A stretch of 64,000 bases of DNA from Turbatrix aceti (Eukaryota; Nematoda; Chromadorea; Rhabditida; Panagrolaimidae). Positions 35,761 to 49,114 of the stretch are shown piece after piece. The number at the start of each line of letters is the position of its first letter. Position 1 is the first letter of the stretch. The translations under genes and the position numbers were made by a program. The stretch lies in the NCBI GenBank assembly GCA_963969345.1, contig OZ017769.1:9551725-9615724 (forward strand). The letters run 5' to 3'. A model generated the notes under the pieces. It worked only from the letters and a program-made list of their open reading frames with translations, was not told where the DNA came from and did not search any database.

Positions 35761-37160
35761 CTACTCGTCGCCTTGGCCACTGTCATCGTCATTCTGGTCG
35801 TAGTCATCGTCATTGTCTGAAAAAAACAACAATGAATTTCGAAAGAAATAATAAAATCCATTTTTGTACAAAAAAAACATTTTTAGGCCAAAAATAATAT
35901 TTTCCAATTAAGACCGAAAAACTTACCGCTTTCATACTCGTAATCGTAGTAATCCTCGTCCATTTCGACGACATCGGAATCGGAAGGCTTCTTTTGGTTG
36001 CCCTTCATGACGTATTCCTCGATGGTCTCTGGAACCTTGATCCCATCCTGCTGGGCAAGTTCTTTTGACTTTTTCACCTAAAAAACGATGGAAAATTAAT
36101 AAAATAGATATATACGAATAATTGTATTCGGTCAAATTTCCTGGTTTCAATGGCATATCACGTTCACGTGAGAAAAAAATAGGTTGCGTGTTTGTTTGCA
36201 CACTGATTATAGTTGCCGTCAAGTAACAACAACAATTGTCACACGCAAGACACGCTATTAGGCCAAAAAACATAGAAAAAAAGGTATGGGGAACGTCATT
36301 GGAACAATTGAAGCCGTCAAAAGGTACAAAAAACGTGTTCATTACGATCATGTATCAATGACATGCGTAATAAAATAGAAAAAATTCATTCTGAAAACTG
36401 AAAAAAAAAGTAACGTGACGCTAAAAAAATATATCGTTACTTCAAATTTTAGGCCTAAAAGTAACAAAACGGAAAAAACGTTAGTTTTTACGATGAAATT
36501 CAAAAGTAATAAAAAGTGAACAAAAAAATGTTACTTCGATCGTTTCAAGAGTACCAAAAAAGTTTGGCCTACTTTTTTACCCCAAAAATTGTAAATCAAA
36601 ACCCATTTCAAGCCAAAACTGACCTGTTCTTCGACAATTCGCACGTATCTCGTATCAGCACCCTTGGTATCCTTCCACGCTCGATACATGACAGATGCAT
36701 CGACGTTGGCTGGTGACGATGTGTTGGGTTCGTTGAGGAGAGAGATGACAGAAAGCAAAATAGTACGAACAGATTGCGTTGGATTCCAACGCTCGGATGG
36801 CAGCTCACCGGATTGAGGATCATCGACAGGAGGATGAAGGATACTGATACATAGCTCACCCGTTTCATACACGTTAGGATGAGTAATTGTATTGAGAAAT
36901 TTCATAGACGGCGGTGCATAGGGATAATTTGTTGGGAAAGACAACTGGGCTTTGAAATACCCACCCTGATAGATTGTACCTGGAGGACCAAATATTCCAA
37001 CTGTCCATTTGAATAGATTATCGTCTTCAACGGCAACCGTAAATCCTTCAACCGGTGATGTCTGGAGAGATTTTAGTTCCATTTGAAGGGCACGAGCAGA
37101 TGACGTCGATGAAGTAGCCGTTGCGGATGATGCACGTCCGCCAAACATCATCCTCGACAT
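35761..37160 (-). CDS. CDC34: E2 ubiquitin-conjugating enzyme, CDC34/UBE2R type (247 aa)
   Basis: Three exons: 36624-37160, 35927-36077 and 35761-35816, with GT-AG introns of 546 and 110 bp that keep the frame (VEEQ-VKKS, ESD). The UBC fold covers about residues 22-185. It has the HPN motif (94-96), catalytic Cys104 in GELCISI, and the acidic loop DDPQSGELPSERW after the active site that marks the Cdc34/Ubc7 branch. The C-terminal tail is strongly acidic (EMDEDYYDYEYESDNDDDYDQ in two exons, ending DDDSGQGDE), as in Cdc34, where it docks on the cullin of SCF ligases. It is known to extend Lys48 chains on cell-cycle substrates in nucleus and cytoplasm. Length is close to human CDC34 (236) and UBE2R2 (238). 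Confidence 0.95.
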
Positions 37161-37330
37161 CGTTGCCGTCTCGTTGCTGAAAAATTTTAGCAATAAAAAA
37201 TGGCATTCTAATAGCGCATACAAAAAAAGGAACGAAACGCGCAACAAACACGAAAACGGCAAAAAAAAAAAACACGACACGAAAACTTACGAAGTAGAAA
37301 AATATTCGCTACGAGACCCACAACACGCGT
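37161..37330 (-). other. CDC34 5' leader with an intron
   Basis: Upstream of the ATG are 16 bases, then an acceptor (TTTTTCAG, 37177-37184). A GTAAGT donor at 37285-37290 ends a leader exon further upstream. A 108-bp leader intron is the simplest reading; trans-splicing onto the acceptor is an alternative in nematodes. Confidence 0.55.
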
Positions 37331-37983
37331 CAGACGACGATTGATTGATCGTTTCTTTCCTTCGCGGCCCGTACGCACGAATCAACCCACCACCGCGCCA
37401 CAGTTACTTTCTGCTGTGCCTACTTACGCGTATCATTTTTTTCATTCACGTGCCGGATACTAAATTTTACAACATTTGCATATTAAATTATAAAAAAATT
37501 CACTCGGCACAAAAAATACTATATTTTGACACTTTTTTGGGTGTATTTAATTTTACAGAGGTGACGTAAAAAAAGTTTATCACCATCTTGTGATGATGAT
37601 GACAACAACATGGGAAGGGATAAGCACGCGCGCGCGCGTGTTCGGGGACAAGACAGGAGCGCCGGGCTGTTTTTTGCTGTAATAGTGCATCTGGTTCGTC
37701 ACCAGACGCCCTGCGGACAAGAAAAAAACAACACAACTACGACGACAGTGTCGTTGAAAATGTATATGTAATTACATATTTATAATAGGTGGTGTATGTT
37801 TTTTTTGATTGCACAATCAATCTGTTATCAAGAAAAATAGGTGACCGTAAAAAAGGCGTTGATGGGCTCGTTTTTTTCAGTATGTGTTCGGAAAAATATC
37901 GTAAACCTGTTTGGGTAACAAAATAGACTTCTTGGATTGTGAAAAAACAAAAAAAATAAATTAGGTTCCAATAAAAGTACAAA

Positions 37984-38200
37984 AAGTATCGTTACAGTGA
38001 ATTTTTACGACTGAAGTCAAAAGTAACAAAATTTGAATAAAAAGTGTTACTTTTATCGTTACTGCAAATTCTGCCTAAAAGTAACAAAAATTGAACGAAA
38101 AAATAAATATTACTTCTATCGTAATTGAAAATTAGGCCTAAAAGTAACAAAAAAAACAGTTTTAAAAAAGTTACGTTACTTTTACGATCAAAAATAATTT
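37984..38200. repeat. Cluster of short AAAGTAACAAAA/TCGTTACT repeats
   Basis: A motif pair of the type TTACTTTTATCGTTAC then GCCTAAAAGTAACAAAA recurs about every 65 bp, and again at 36410-36490 in the CDC34 intron. The pairs are partly self-complementary. Confidence 0.6.
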
Positions 38201-40555
38201 TTTAAAATCAAATCGTAATTTCTTCTATTCCCAGCCAGTTTTCGGTCCAAAAACAGGAAAATTCACTTTGAAATTAGGTTTTTTCTCCAATTTCCTCCCT
38301 TTGATCTCATGATATCGTAAAAACATGTTTTATGGCGAAACCAAAGGTTGCGACCAAACCAGGAACTGTCCCGCTTCCTTTGCCGCTGCTGCTGCTGTCA
38401 GCACAACACATCTGCCAACCTCGGCACCGCCTGCCTGCACCAACGTCGGTAATGGCACCAGGGAAGAGGAGGGGAAGGGAAGGCCCGACACGACACAGAC
38501 ACAAACACATGGGTCGTGTCGCGGTGGTGCGCAGAAGCAGAAGCAGAGGCAGCGCCGGAGGCAGACAGGGAGGGGCTTAGTCGGAGTGGACTACGCTCGA
38601 GGCTACTATGTACCTCGCCTAGACGAGACGTCGTCGTGGTGGTTGGGATTGCGTCAGAGAGACACGGACAAGGACAAGGACAGTTGTACTAACCAAGGCA
38701 ATAATGGACTGAAATTATGCATTCACTCAGGTGAATGCGAGCAACTTTGAGACTAATTTTCTAAATATATAATAATTTTTTGGCCGGTTGGAAGGCAACA
38801 AAATGGAATCAACAATGCGCGAAAAAATTATTCATTAACTGGAAACACTTTGGGCGACAGAAAGCAGGTGGAGGGGGAGGGTGGAGGCAGGTGGCATGAC
38901 CAGAGGGGTGAAAGTGGCGCTCGAGAACAATGACTCACCCCATACCAAGCCCAAACTCTCGAAATCGTCCTTGCTTCGTCCTTGCATTGTCCACAGCCCA
39001 AAAACCAATTCAAGACCGAAAAGATTCTCATTCGACCTTTCGTCGTAACCGTCACCGTCACAGTCATCGCCGGTGGACGCTTTATATCCATCTCACCCAT
39101 CCTTGCTTGATCGGTGTTGTTCATTTTTTTTTCTCTCCACTGCTGACTCTCTCTCGTCCGTCGCCGTGTCAGTTTGTGACGTCGAAGAGTAGTACTAGTA
39201 GTACTGCTTCATTATCCAACCCCCTCTAACCAACCAACTCGTGAACACATACACACTACCACAGACTGTTCCGACCTCGAAGTCCGTCCGAACACAGATA
39301 CTATCCTAACAATTGAGTTTTTTCGAACGAGCACAGAAAAAGTGATCGAGATCACTTCTGCGTTCTATCGATTAAAATTTTTGTGTGCGCGATCAAACAT
39401 TTTATAAATCGAAAATCAGAGTGCGTAAAATTCGAAAATCGTCACTTTCATACATAAAATTATATTTAAATTCAAATTCAAACATCCAAAAAAATCTACA
39501 CAAGAAAGCTGGATTACGGTTTCTGTCACCACGGCAACCCGAAACCCAAAATCTAGTCCAGTCAATTTTTTCGGTGTGCAACAACCAACTGTCTTGTCTG
39601 TCCGGTCTGGTCTGACTGTTGACTGACAGTCTAGAAAATCTTCTGAACCGAACCGTCTGACAAATTGATCTCAATGAAACCAACGTCCTCCAACAAACAT
39701 TTTTTTCTATAGAATCGTTAAAATCAATTTGACAAACAATTTGCACAGACAACAGGTGAGGGATGGAATGAATGAAAGGAAAGTAAACCAAACGATTGAA
39801 TTCAATCGAAATAAACTTTTTATAAGTGCTTGATTTACGGGGTCAGACACCGCAATCAACCCACCAACCAACCACACATCAACTCAGTCAGTCAGTCTCC
39901 GTCACCTGTCGAACGAACCTGACCCAAGTCATGCGCTCTGTGTCGAGTTTTGTGTCCGTCCAGGTGTCTAGCATAAGTTCAGTGAACGAACGAATGAGAT
40001 GACGACATGCATATTATGGATCGAAGACCCCTCAGAGCATTCATTCAATTCAAACTTGTGTAATTGGGAGTTCTCTGGGGTCCAGAACATGCCAAACTTC
40101 CTAATACACCCGTTATCGTTGTTGTTATCGATAGTCAATCATCAATGCCCCAAGCACATAAAATATACAAATGTGAATGAAGGTGAGCAAAAAGAGGATG
40201 GGATGATTGGTCCGGCCCCAGGCCGGGCCAGGGGGCCTGGGACTAGTTGGTTGGGTGACTGGGTGCAATCGAATGAATTCACATACATTCTCAGCTCCCT
40301 TCCACCCGACAGCAACCAACCAACCAACCGAACCCTGTGTGCTTTGGCTGAGCTTCCTTCGTATGAGCCTGCATGGATGGAGAGATGGATCGATAGATTG
40401 CTGCAGGCGAGCAAAAAAAATAGAGGAGAGTTCATGATTGAATCCGTGAACACGACTGAATTGAGAGGGGACCCGTGATTCGTCTAGGATCCAGGTAAAA
40501 ATGCATGTAACAGTATTTTGCGATCAGTTTGACCGTCGACATGTTCAAATTAATC

Positions 40556-40681
40556 GTAAAAGTTGGTTACCACAATTTACGGTGACTCACAGCTTGTATA
40601 GATACCGTAAACGATAAGTTCTTAAGTTACGGTACTTTTACAAGCTGCGAGTGAACGTAAATGGTGGAAACCAACTTTTAC
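40556..40681. repeat. 126-bp foldback (MITE-like)
   Basis: GTAAAAGTTGG at the left end is matched by CCAACTTTTAC at the right; arms of about 45 bp pair imperfectly around a loop of about 35 bp. No target duplication is obvious. Confidence 0.7.
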
Positions 40682-43600
40682 AATGAATTTCAACCTATCA
40701 ATTGTCTATTTCGACAATTTTTTGGTTAAACTGATCGTAAAATATTGTTCCAAGTATTTTTACTTCGATTCTAGAGTCAAGGATCCCAACAATCAATGTA
40801 AAGTGTTCACTCGTCCAACTACGCAAGACCAAAGTGCGACTAAACACCTGATACCTGTCGAACCCAGAGTCTACTTCAAACTTCCTTCCTAGACGAACGA
40901 TCATATGACTTATCTCGCCAGCCAGTCTCTGCCTGGGGCTGTGGCTGGCCGGCGAGATAAGATAAGCCGTACGCACCCTTCCACGCCTCCCCAGGCAGAG
41001 GCAAGAAAAAAACGTGCTTTTCAAGGAAGAAAAAAAAACAAGTGAGGGAAGAGCAGAACAGAGCACATCATCGATGTCGACGTAGACGTAGAAGCAGACG
41101 CCGGCAAAAAAGATACTATGAACAGGCACCCAACCAAGCAAGGGAAGATAGATAGTAAACCACGAGACCTTCTCCTCCAGCACAGCTGCTTTGCTGCTGG
41201 CTGGGTGCTTTTCTGACAGCCAGGAGGCTGGCTGCCTGCGGCAGGGGGGAGCCTAGACGACGACGAAGAGGAGAAAGAAGAGAAAAGCAGTCCTAGCCGG
41301 TCTGTCGTCGTCACCACACAAAAATGAATGCACACCACCCCACACACAAATACGACGACGACGGTGGGACGGGACGGCGAAGAGTCAGTCGAGTCGGCTG
41401 CTGCGCTGAACACAAAACCCGTGACACAAGAAGAAAGAGGCGCTGGCGGCGCGCTGGTGAACGAACTACTTTTCGGATGAAAAAAAAATAGGGGGAACGT
41501 GACAGACAAACGAGGAGATATTTCATGGAAAAACCAAAGTATACCTCGTGTGCTTACTTGCCTGGATACACGGCCAAACAAACGGGCATAATAATCGGGG
41601 AGGTTAGTTGTTGGACAAACTAATAATTTTGTCACAAAAAAAAATTTTGCTGCGCTCTTTGAAGTGTGCGAAATATTTTTTTTGAATATGAAAAAAAACG
41701 ATACTTATGTGGTATTTATGGATCACACGCATGCATTGATCATGCAATAAAAAAAATGGGAAAATAAATTTTTTTTAAAGTGTGCTGGGAACGTTTTTCA
41801 CATTATTTTGAGAAGAAAGAATAAAAATTTATCTATTTTATGGAGCAAAAATTGATGATTGCATCATGGATACCTTCTTGCAAAATATTCTGTAGATGGA
41901 AGAGTGGATAAAGTCGCCGAAAATCAAAGAGACCAATCAAGACCATCCCACGGATCGTAAGAGTATGGTATGGTATTTATGTGCCTGTCTGTCTACCTGT
42001 TTACCTGTCTGATCGTAACGTCTGGCAAGATGCAAGATTGCTCATCGTCCGAGACGACAAGATCGAGGTCTGGTGAGAGGTGGGTTAAGCAAAGTACACA
42101 CAGAACACGTTAGACAGCCAACCCCCACGATTAGAACAGGAGAAAGAGCAGTAGGAGGACATGTGAACTCGTCTGATTTTGCAAAGGTCAAAGATGGAAA
42201 AACAAAAAGTTCAAAAACTACTAAATTGCCTACTTTAGTGGTGAATAGGGGGAATTAGAATTGTCTGATTATTTATTAGCAAAGACAGGAAAGGAATGAA
42301 AAGAAAAAAAATTGAATTCAAAATCATTCATGTGCGTAGGAATTTATAATCCTGCTTTGAACAAAATTATTTTTTCAAACTTGTTCAGCAATTTTTTTTA
42401 AAAGGTCAAAAATGTTCCTAAAACGTGCGCAATAAATTTGTGCAATGTTCCAGATTTTTTTCCGTGTTATAAACATTTTTGGGTATAAAAAAATTCCTAT
42501 GAATACTTTTCCAATGTTCAGATTGCCAACTGCTCTATCAGCTTTTTTTAGGAAAGTCCAAAATGGTTTTAGGAACCATTTTGGAATTCAAAAAAAACTT
42601 GCATTGTTTGAGTAAATTCTTAAACGCTGCAGAATTTTTTTTCGCAAAATTCAGTTTCGTCCACAAATTAGAAACACTCAGTTCCATTTTTTTATGTTCG
42701 AAACCACACCTTTGCCTCAGACATGCCATTCATCTCTGCACCAGAGGCCCTTGATAATCCCGTCCTAATCCGTTAAATACCAACAAACACACTGTGATGT
42801 CTGTACCACCACTGCCGGTGGGTTTGTAATCCCAGAGAACAAAAAAAGAATAACCTTCGGGGGAAACCATACCTATGTATTCAATGACGCCAACCCCTAT
42901 CAAACTACAAATGGTCCCGCAAGTATCAAATTTATCGTTGAACAAATAATTGACCTAGACACTTTGGATGATGGACTTCATCCATCAAAGCCACGGACTA
43001 AAAAACACGGGCAACACTGATGAATGCGTGTTTTTCTGGCATGTCTGAAGCGCAGTTCGAGACTGACAAAACTATTCGCCTTCTTCTCGGTCACTTTTTT
43101 CTTCATCATAATCATGGGGTGTGACTAATAAAAAAATAAACACGTGAACATGCCTAGAAGACACACACGAGCTGCTGTGCTTCCACAAAGTCGAAGCAGC
43201 AGAACTTCGAGGAATAATGATGCCTACTAAAATCTATGACGCTGGATACTACATAAATCACGTGAAGCAAGTCTGGAGCCTTGTTTGGCGCTAAAGGCTC
43301 AAAGAAAGGGCAAAGTTGGATGCTGAGATGTTTTCCGGCTTTTAATGATAATTGGAATGGATTTTTTTAAAGAAAAAAAACGATAAACATTTTTCTTGTA
43401 AAAAATTGGAATAACTACGAGAAAATTGAAAAAAAAATTTATCAAACATTTTTGGAACACAAAATTTATTTATGGTTAGTTTAGTTTATATTTATTTTTG
43501 GAACAAATTGCAATTAAAAATTGAAAAACCAACAGTATAGTTTTTTTAGAAAAAAAAAGAAAAAAATTGAAAAAAAACGCCACAAACTTTTTTTGACCAA

Positions 43601-43890
43601 AAATTTGTTTTTTTTTCAAAAATCCATTCCAAGCATTTCAAAAAAACCAGAAACCATCGTTGCATCTTCCCTGCTTATTTAGTCATTTCCTGTCAAATAA
43701 AGCTTCCACAAGCGTCTCACGTCATCCTTATTATCTAAATGTCATCGCAAAAATTCAGAGAAGAAAAAAGTCTTATCATGAGTCCATTTTTTTCAAATCA
43801 TGAAAAAACCACGATTCCGAAGTACAATTAAACAAAAACAATCTACAGAGCATAGAGCAACAACGTGACGTGTGCTATGCGCTAAATACT

Positions 43891-43937
43891 TCTTGGTTGA
43901 ACATCCCGTCCATCCCAAGGGGGTGTTCAACCAACAA
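43891..43937. repeat. Short hairpin
   Basis: TTGGTTGAACA pairs with TGTTCAACCAA, with further imperfect pairing into a C/G-rich loop. Too short and simple to call a microRNA. Confidence 0.5.
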
Positions 43938-45503
43938 GGTGACGCTTCTACTGACTACTGTCAGTGTTATCGTCTTCATCACGTTCATCTGATGTGTCTG
44001 TTACACATCGGATGACGAGATGCCTCGGCTATAGCCGGTCTCGAATTCGTCTCGTGTTTTGTCTTGGGTCTTGTTTTTGGTTTTTGTCACCTGGCAGTCA
44101 AGTCAGCCTGCCTGCCAGGGTCTTTCTTGCGAGCATGCATCAATTCATGCTCGCAACAGACAGCCGGTTTTCAAAACATGTGCATACACAAGTCCCGAGG
44201 CGTTTGGTTGCATGCTCTATCACCCGGCTCCCTTCTCACGTCCTTTCCTGTCCTGTCCCGTGCTGCTTTTCCAACACGAACCCATGTATACCCGTGGAAA
44301 AAAAGGGGTGAAAGAAATGACGATAATCATTTTCTGAAGTAACACGCGAAAAAAAGGGCACAATTAGAAAAAAAAGTTCATTGAAACCAAGAATATGATG
44401 GTAAACTGTAAACTGGGCCTGTCAATAACTTACATTAATTAAAAAATTATCGTAATCGCAAAAAAATCGTAATTTATGGCGCGTTTTGGTACGAACGCCC
44501 AAATGACAGTTTTTTTGCAAAAATCAAAGTTCAGAATCACAAAAAAATGGGCAAAGATCAAAATTGGGATTTTTGAATGGAACTTAGCTTCAAAACTCGA
44601 ATTTCCATTCAAAACCACGAATTTACGTTTTTGAATATTTTTTCGGGTGAAGTAAAGTTTTGACCTAAAAAAATTAGTTTTACATCTTTCGTAGTAATGT
44701 ATTTTTTTACCTGTGACACCAACAAAGTATCCAGATGGCTGTAAAATTCTACAAATTTCAAGAAATCGTAAATTACGCCAAAATACCACAGAAACCTAAA
44801 TTACGATAAATTTAAAAAATCGTTAATTGCGCTCTAAAAAAATCTTTGTGTGAATCACAAAACCGTAAAACTTCAATTTTCTGCTCATAAAAAACTTTTG
44901 AACCCAAAAATTCCACCCCAACAAAAAATAAATAACATCGAGAGACGATAAAAAATGAAGGTAAACCATGTAAACAAGATTTGTGTTTGTTCCCCTGTTC
45001 CCTAATCCTGGTTCCTGAATACGGGAAAGAATCTGCAGCCAATGGGACAACAAGAAAACATCTTCATCTTTAGATGTGCTGCTTATAAGCAAAAAAAAAC
45101 AATGCAAACGAGCAAAACAAAAACAACTTTGGGGACAAAAAACAAAAAAATAGACATCAAGGGTTACCATTACGATATTGACAAAGTATTGCCTTCGCAC
45201 AAACATCATTAACCATAAACTGGATACCTTATCAAACGCAAGACGCACGGAAAAAGAATAGTAAACATCGGAATAGGGAAAAAGGCAAAAAAGCCTGATA
45301 AAAAATTCTGAAACAAAAAAAAGCGCGCGCGCACATAAATTTTTTGAAAACTTTGGCAAGGTGTGACCAATTTTTGTTTTTCTCGAACGATCTCCTCAAT
45401 TTTGCGCAATCGTTGTTTCTATGGTTTCGGAACCGAATCAGTGACCGTAAATTGTCGTCTATTATTTCCAGTCGCCAGTTACCAGTCAGCCCATTGTGCC
45501 AAC

Positions 45504-46909
45504 ATGTCGTCGAACGAAAAATTTGACGGTGTTTTTTTCTCCGTTCTCTCAAACATCGAAGGCGGCATCGATGAGGTTTTCGATGTTTTTTTCGACTTTC
45601 TCAACCGCAAGACCGACTACTTCACGGGCATGGATTCTGCTGTGAGCCGTAAGAAGCTGCTGGATAAGTTTGAAAAGTACGCCAGTGTTGCGGATCAGGT
45701 GGGTTATTTTTTGGAGGCCTTGGCATGAAAAAAGGATCATTTTGCATGTTTAGGCCAAAGAAAAGAAGCGTCGCGAGAAGGAAGAGGCTCAGAAGAAGCT
45801 CCAAGAACAGCGAGCTGCTCAGAAGGCGAAGGAGGAAGCGAGGTTTAAGGAAGAGCCGAAGATTCAGGAGCTTACGGATGCTGAAGCCGAGGAGTTGCAG
45901 AAGGAGATTGACAGGTCGGTTTTTATGGCTGTTTTCGGTTATTTTTGTTTTTCATGGGTGTTGGAGGTGTTAAAAAACGATGAAAACGTCAAATTGTCTT
46001 TTGACGGAGATTTTTATTTTTTGGCCTAAAATTTGTTATTTCTAAAATTTATGTTTTTTGCTCATTTTTTCAAATTATGTTTTTTTGACATTTTTTCGAT
46101 TGTTAGAGGCCTAAAAACGACAAATTACATTTTTCGAATGATTGAAAACATGTTTTCATTAAAAAATTGTTACAATAAATTGCCGTGGTTAAAGTTGCGT
46201 TTTATTCTGAATTTCTTTGAATTCTTACTTTTTGACATTTTTACCACTTTTCAGACGAAATGCCGCGTCTTCAGCCGCCGCCACCGAAGCCAGTGCACCT
46301 GCTGCCTCATCCGAAGCCCCACCAGTCAAGAAAACCGCCAAATCAGGCGACGACGCCGATGAGGAATCAGAAGAAGATGCTGGCAAGCTGAAACCGAACG
46401 CCGGCAACGGCTACAATCACCCGCACTATCAGTGGACGCAATCCCTCTCCGAGATCGAGATGCGCGTTCCGCTGAACGTCAACTTCCCCGTCAAAGGTAG
46501 CAACGTCGTCTGTACACTGAACAAAGGACACCTGATCGTCGGCGTCAAGGGACAGACTCCAATTCTCGATGGCAAGCTGACCGGTGAGGTCAAGCCTGAC
46601 TCGTTTACGTGGGTCATCGAAGACAGGAAGGAGGTCGTCATCACGCTGGAAAAACTCAAGGACATGAATTGGTGGTCTGAGGTCTTCGAAGGCGAGACGC
46701 CGATCAACACGAAGAAAGTCGTGCCTGAAAACTCGAAACTCTCGGATCTGGAGGGCGAGACGAGGACCATGGTCGAGAAGATGATGTACGATCAGCGGCA
46801 GAAGGAACTCGGCCTCCCGACCAGCGAGGACAAAAAGAAGCAGGACATTCTCAAGAAATTCATGGAACAACACCCCGAAATGGACTTTTCTAATGCGAAA
46901 ATTCAGTAA
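45504..46909 (+). CDS. NUDC: Nuclear distribution protein NUDC (336 aa)
   Basis: Three exons: 45504-45698, 45754-45914 and 46255-46909, with introns of 55 and 340 bp. The N-terminal region (1-65) is the NudC N-terminal domain ([20 protein letters not shown]), residues 66-120 form a Lys/Glu-rich coiled coil, 121-165 are acidic and disordered, and the CS (p23-like) domain runs from about 175 to 265 ([12 protein letters not shown] at 177-188, [15 protein letters not shown]). The C-terminal helix ends MDFSNAKIQ, as in animal NUDC. The protein is an HSP90 co-chaperone acting with LIS1 and dynein in nuclear migration and mitosis. Length matches human NUDC (331). An acceptor (ATTTCCAG at 45464-45471) 32 bp before the ATG suggests a leader intron or trans-splicing. 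Exon 3 is the source of inverted fragments in the two channel genes downstream. Confidence 0.96.
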
Positions 46910-47300
46910 ATCGCAAGCAGGTGGGTTTTTTAGATTTGGGACCTGAAGTGGGGCTGACGTTTGTGTTCGTTCCCGAAAGAAGAAAAAATGTATTTTCGTG
47001 AAAGAACGCTAACATTTGTGAACGTGAAACAGCGCACATTTTTTTGTCATTCGGGCAAATCTTTTTCCAAGGGGAAAAACAAAGTTGAGTAATACAATTT
47101 TGTCAAAATAAAAACTGTTCGCAAACGAATCCAATATCCCAAACTTAAAACAAAAGGTTTTTTAGCCGCTGGCACGTCACCGAACGAATCCAACAATCAT
47201 CTGTGGCACATTCAAGACACTCCCGTCTGTTTTGGTCAATCAATTTTTCACAGTCCACTTTAATTATCTTTGTTTAATTTTTTTTATAAAACAAAAACAG

Positions 47301-49044
47301 TTATTTACTACTGTGAGCATGGGTACTGTCACTCCCCGACTTTTTCCCCCTCTCTGAGTAAATATTCACGCAGATGCTTCCTGTTCCAAGGAACTGGTCG
47401 TTGTTGTCGCAGCTTGTGAGGTTGACCTCGGTGCCATCGGCTCGGAGCACCGTCTTCACTCCCGTGATCTTACTGATCGCTATCCGGTAGGCGTCGTAGC
47501 GGAGCCAGTGCTGCATGAAGTAGAACATGATGGCAACCAGCGTCTGACAGATGACGAACAACGGTATGTAGATCAAGTTAAATAGGTCGTGGGATGCGTA
47601 GACGTCGCCGAAGCCGATGAGTGAAACTGTCGAAAAGCAGAAGTAGACGGCGTCCATCAAGTACCAATCGTGTTGCATGTAGAGCTCACAGACGAAAATG
47701 ACTACTGACGTGAACGTGCAGGCTGCGAACGCGGCGGCAACGAAGATCATGAATCTTCCGATCGTGTTCAGCCCGTTTGCCGGAGGCTGGCAGTGGTTGC
47801 GGACCCAAACGACGATGTTGATGAGGTTTCGGCCGAAGCACACGCCGAGATCGCTGATCAACGCGGTGTAGATAGGGATGCCGAAGATGGCGTAGAGCAT
47901 CGTGAGTATGCGACCGTTCGTTGTGACCGCTAGGATGCGACCGTAACCCACGGTGGTGTAGATGGTGCTGGCGTAGAGCAGGGCGTCCATGTAGCTTTGG
48001 ATGTGGGATATTAGGCCTTGGCGGTCTTTTACGTGACTAAAAAGCGTATGAACGTAAATATAAATACTTTGACGCTAAGGATTAGAGGTTTGATTTGGCA
48101 GAGTCAAGGGGAATTTCACGTGTTATTCCCAGATAGGATATTTACGTGGATCCCATCTCCTTGTTGATGCAAACGGCGTTGATGCCTTTGACAGGGATGT
48201 TGAGGTTCAGCGCATCTCGATTTCGGAAACGGATTTGTCTACTGATAGTGCAGGTGATTGTAGCCGTTTCCTGCGTTCGATTTCAACTGGCTAGCTTCTT
48301 TTTCTGATTTCGGTTTCTTCGCTTGATAGGGTGATTTCGGGGTCGGTGCGGCTTCATGCATCCATAGTTTGTTCTATGGTGTTTCTTTTGAAGCCTCACC
48401 TACCCAGAAAAACCCCCTCAGTCGAAGGAGCCGAGGAGGAATCGGAAGAAGAAGCGGCCAGCGGAAACCAAACGCTGACAACAACCACCCGTATTATCAG
48501 TGGACGCAATCACTCTCTGAAGTCGAGATGTATGTTCCGTTGAACGTCAATTTCCCCGTTGAGGGCAGCAATGTCGTCTGTACATTCAACAAGGGACACC
48601 TGATCGTCGGATTCTTGAAACGCAAAAAAAACTCACTCGAGACACTTCTCCAAGTCTTTCAACGCCTCAGTGAAAGCCAAAGTGGCATGATGGCGAATAG
48701 AATTGTTGTCAGGAGGAGGATTGTCCAAAATCTTGTGAAAATCCTCGGTCATGCGATCGGAAACATTCACGCACATTGCCTTGTACCGATTTTCCTGGGT
48801 CAACGCTGGTTGCTCCTCCAGTGACTAAAAATAAAAATTTTGGCATTGTTTAGATTGTTGGAAGATTTGTTGAACTTACATAGAAGAGAAACATTCCGAG
48901 AACAGAATAGGTTATAAGGATGACAATTTGGGCCACAATGCACACTGCGACATTTCGCTTCACTACGGCGATCGGTAATTCAGGAGATTTCGTCGAGTCA
49001 GATTCGATATGTTTATGGTCCGGGTCATGTATTCTTGGCTGCAT
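47301..49044 (-). CDS. Two-pore-domain potassium channel TWK-a (about 362 aa)
   Basis: Three coding exons: 48880-49044, 48637-48824 and 47301-48036, joined in frame (FLFY-SLEEQ, KCL-D-HVKD). It has one membrane segment at about 31-55, an extracellular cap with Cys and an N-glycosylation site (NVSDR), pore 1 with TTVGYG at 145-150, two more segments, pore 2 with TVSLIGFGD at 254-262, and a last segment before a conserved LRYDAY tail. This is the K2P layout: leak K+ channels that form dimers in the plasma membrane. It is a tandem duplicate of TWK-b upstream. The homologous first exon of TWK-b (MEQQRPLL) is present at about 49115-49130 but without its ATG, so I start at the next in-frame ATG (49044), which overlaps what is an acceptor in the sister gene. 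The N-terminus is therefore uncertain; the gene may be weakened. Confidence 0.88.
48150..48358 (-). pseudogene. NUDC exon-3 fragment, antisense-paired arm 1 (TWK-a intron)
   Basis: Read on the minus strand, it retains recognisable NUDC sequence ([14 protein letters not shown], then EIEMR) with an in-frame stop after HYQ and small deletions. It lies in the intron 48037-48636, in the same sense as the channel gene. Confidence 0.88.
48388..48612 (+). pseudogene. NUDC exon-3 fragment, paired arm 2 (TWK-a intron)
   Basis: Plus-strand NUDC sequence including [18 protein letters not shown] and GHLIVG, about 30 bp from arm 1 and inverted to it. The acidic linker has shifted frame. Confidence 0.9.
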
Positions 49045-49114
49045 TGTAATAATTTCTCTGCAATTATTGCAATTCAGGTTGATAAAAACCAGTCAAAAAA
49101 ACCAACTAACGTGG

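Larger units (their letters stand above)
37331..45503. other. Gene-poor region between divergent CDC34 and NUDC genes
   Basis: No coding region can be supported in these 8 kb. Open frames (for example 38325-38750, 39999-40478, 41021-41635, 43964-44311) are low-complexity or mirror one another and lack homology that I can see. The sequence holds CAAC and GT repeats (39220-39260, 39860-39880, 40310-40330), GTAAC-rich short repeats, several small foldbacks and purine runs. It may carry distal control elements or non-coding transcripts. A spliced gene with only short exons would be missed. Confidence 0.5.

Noticed and set aside
38325..38750. 141-codon Gln/Arg-rich frame
   Set aside because: Composition follows CAG/CGG-rich simple sequence and there is a competing frame of similar length.
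41021..41635. 204-codon minus frame with Ser/Thr-rich stretch
   Set aside because: Low-complexity (TCG/TCC runs), no recognisable domain, overlapping frames in other phases.
43891..43937. MicroRNA precursor
   Set aside because: The stem is only 11 perfect pairs plus weak pairing and the total length is under 50 nt.
46367..46873. 168-codon frame antisense to NUDC
   Set aside because: Shadow of the well-supported NUDC exon 3.
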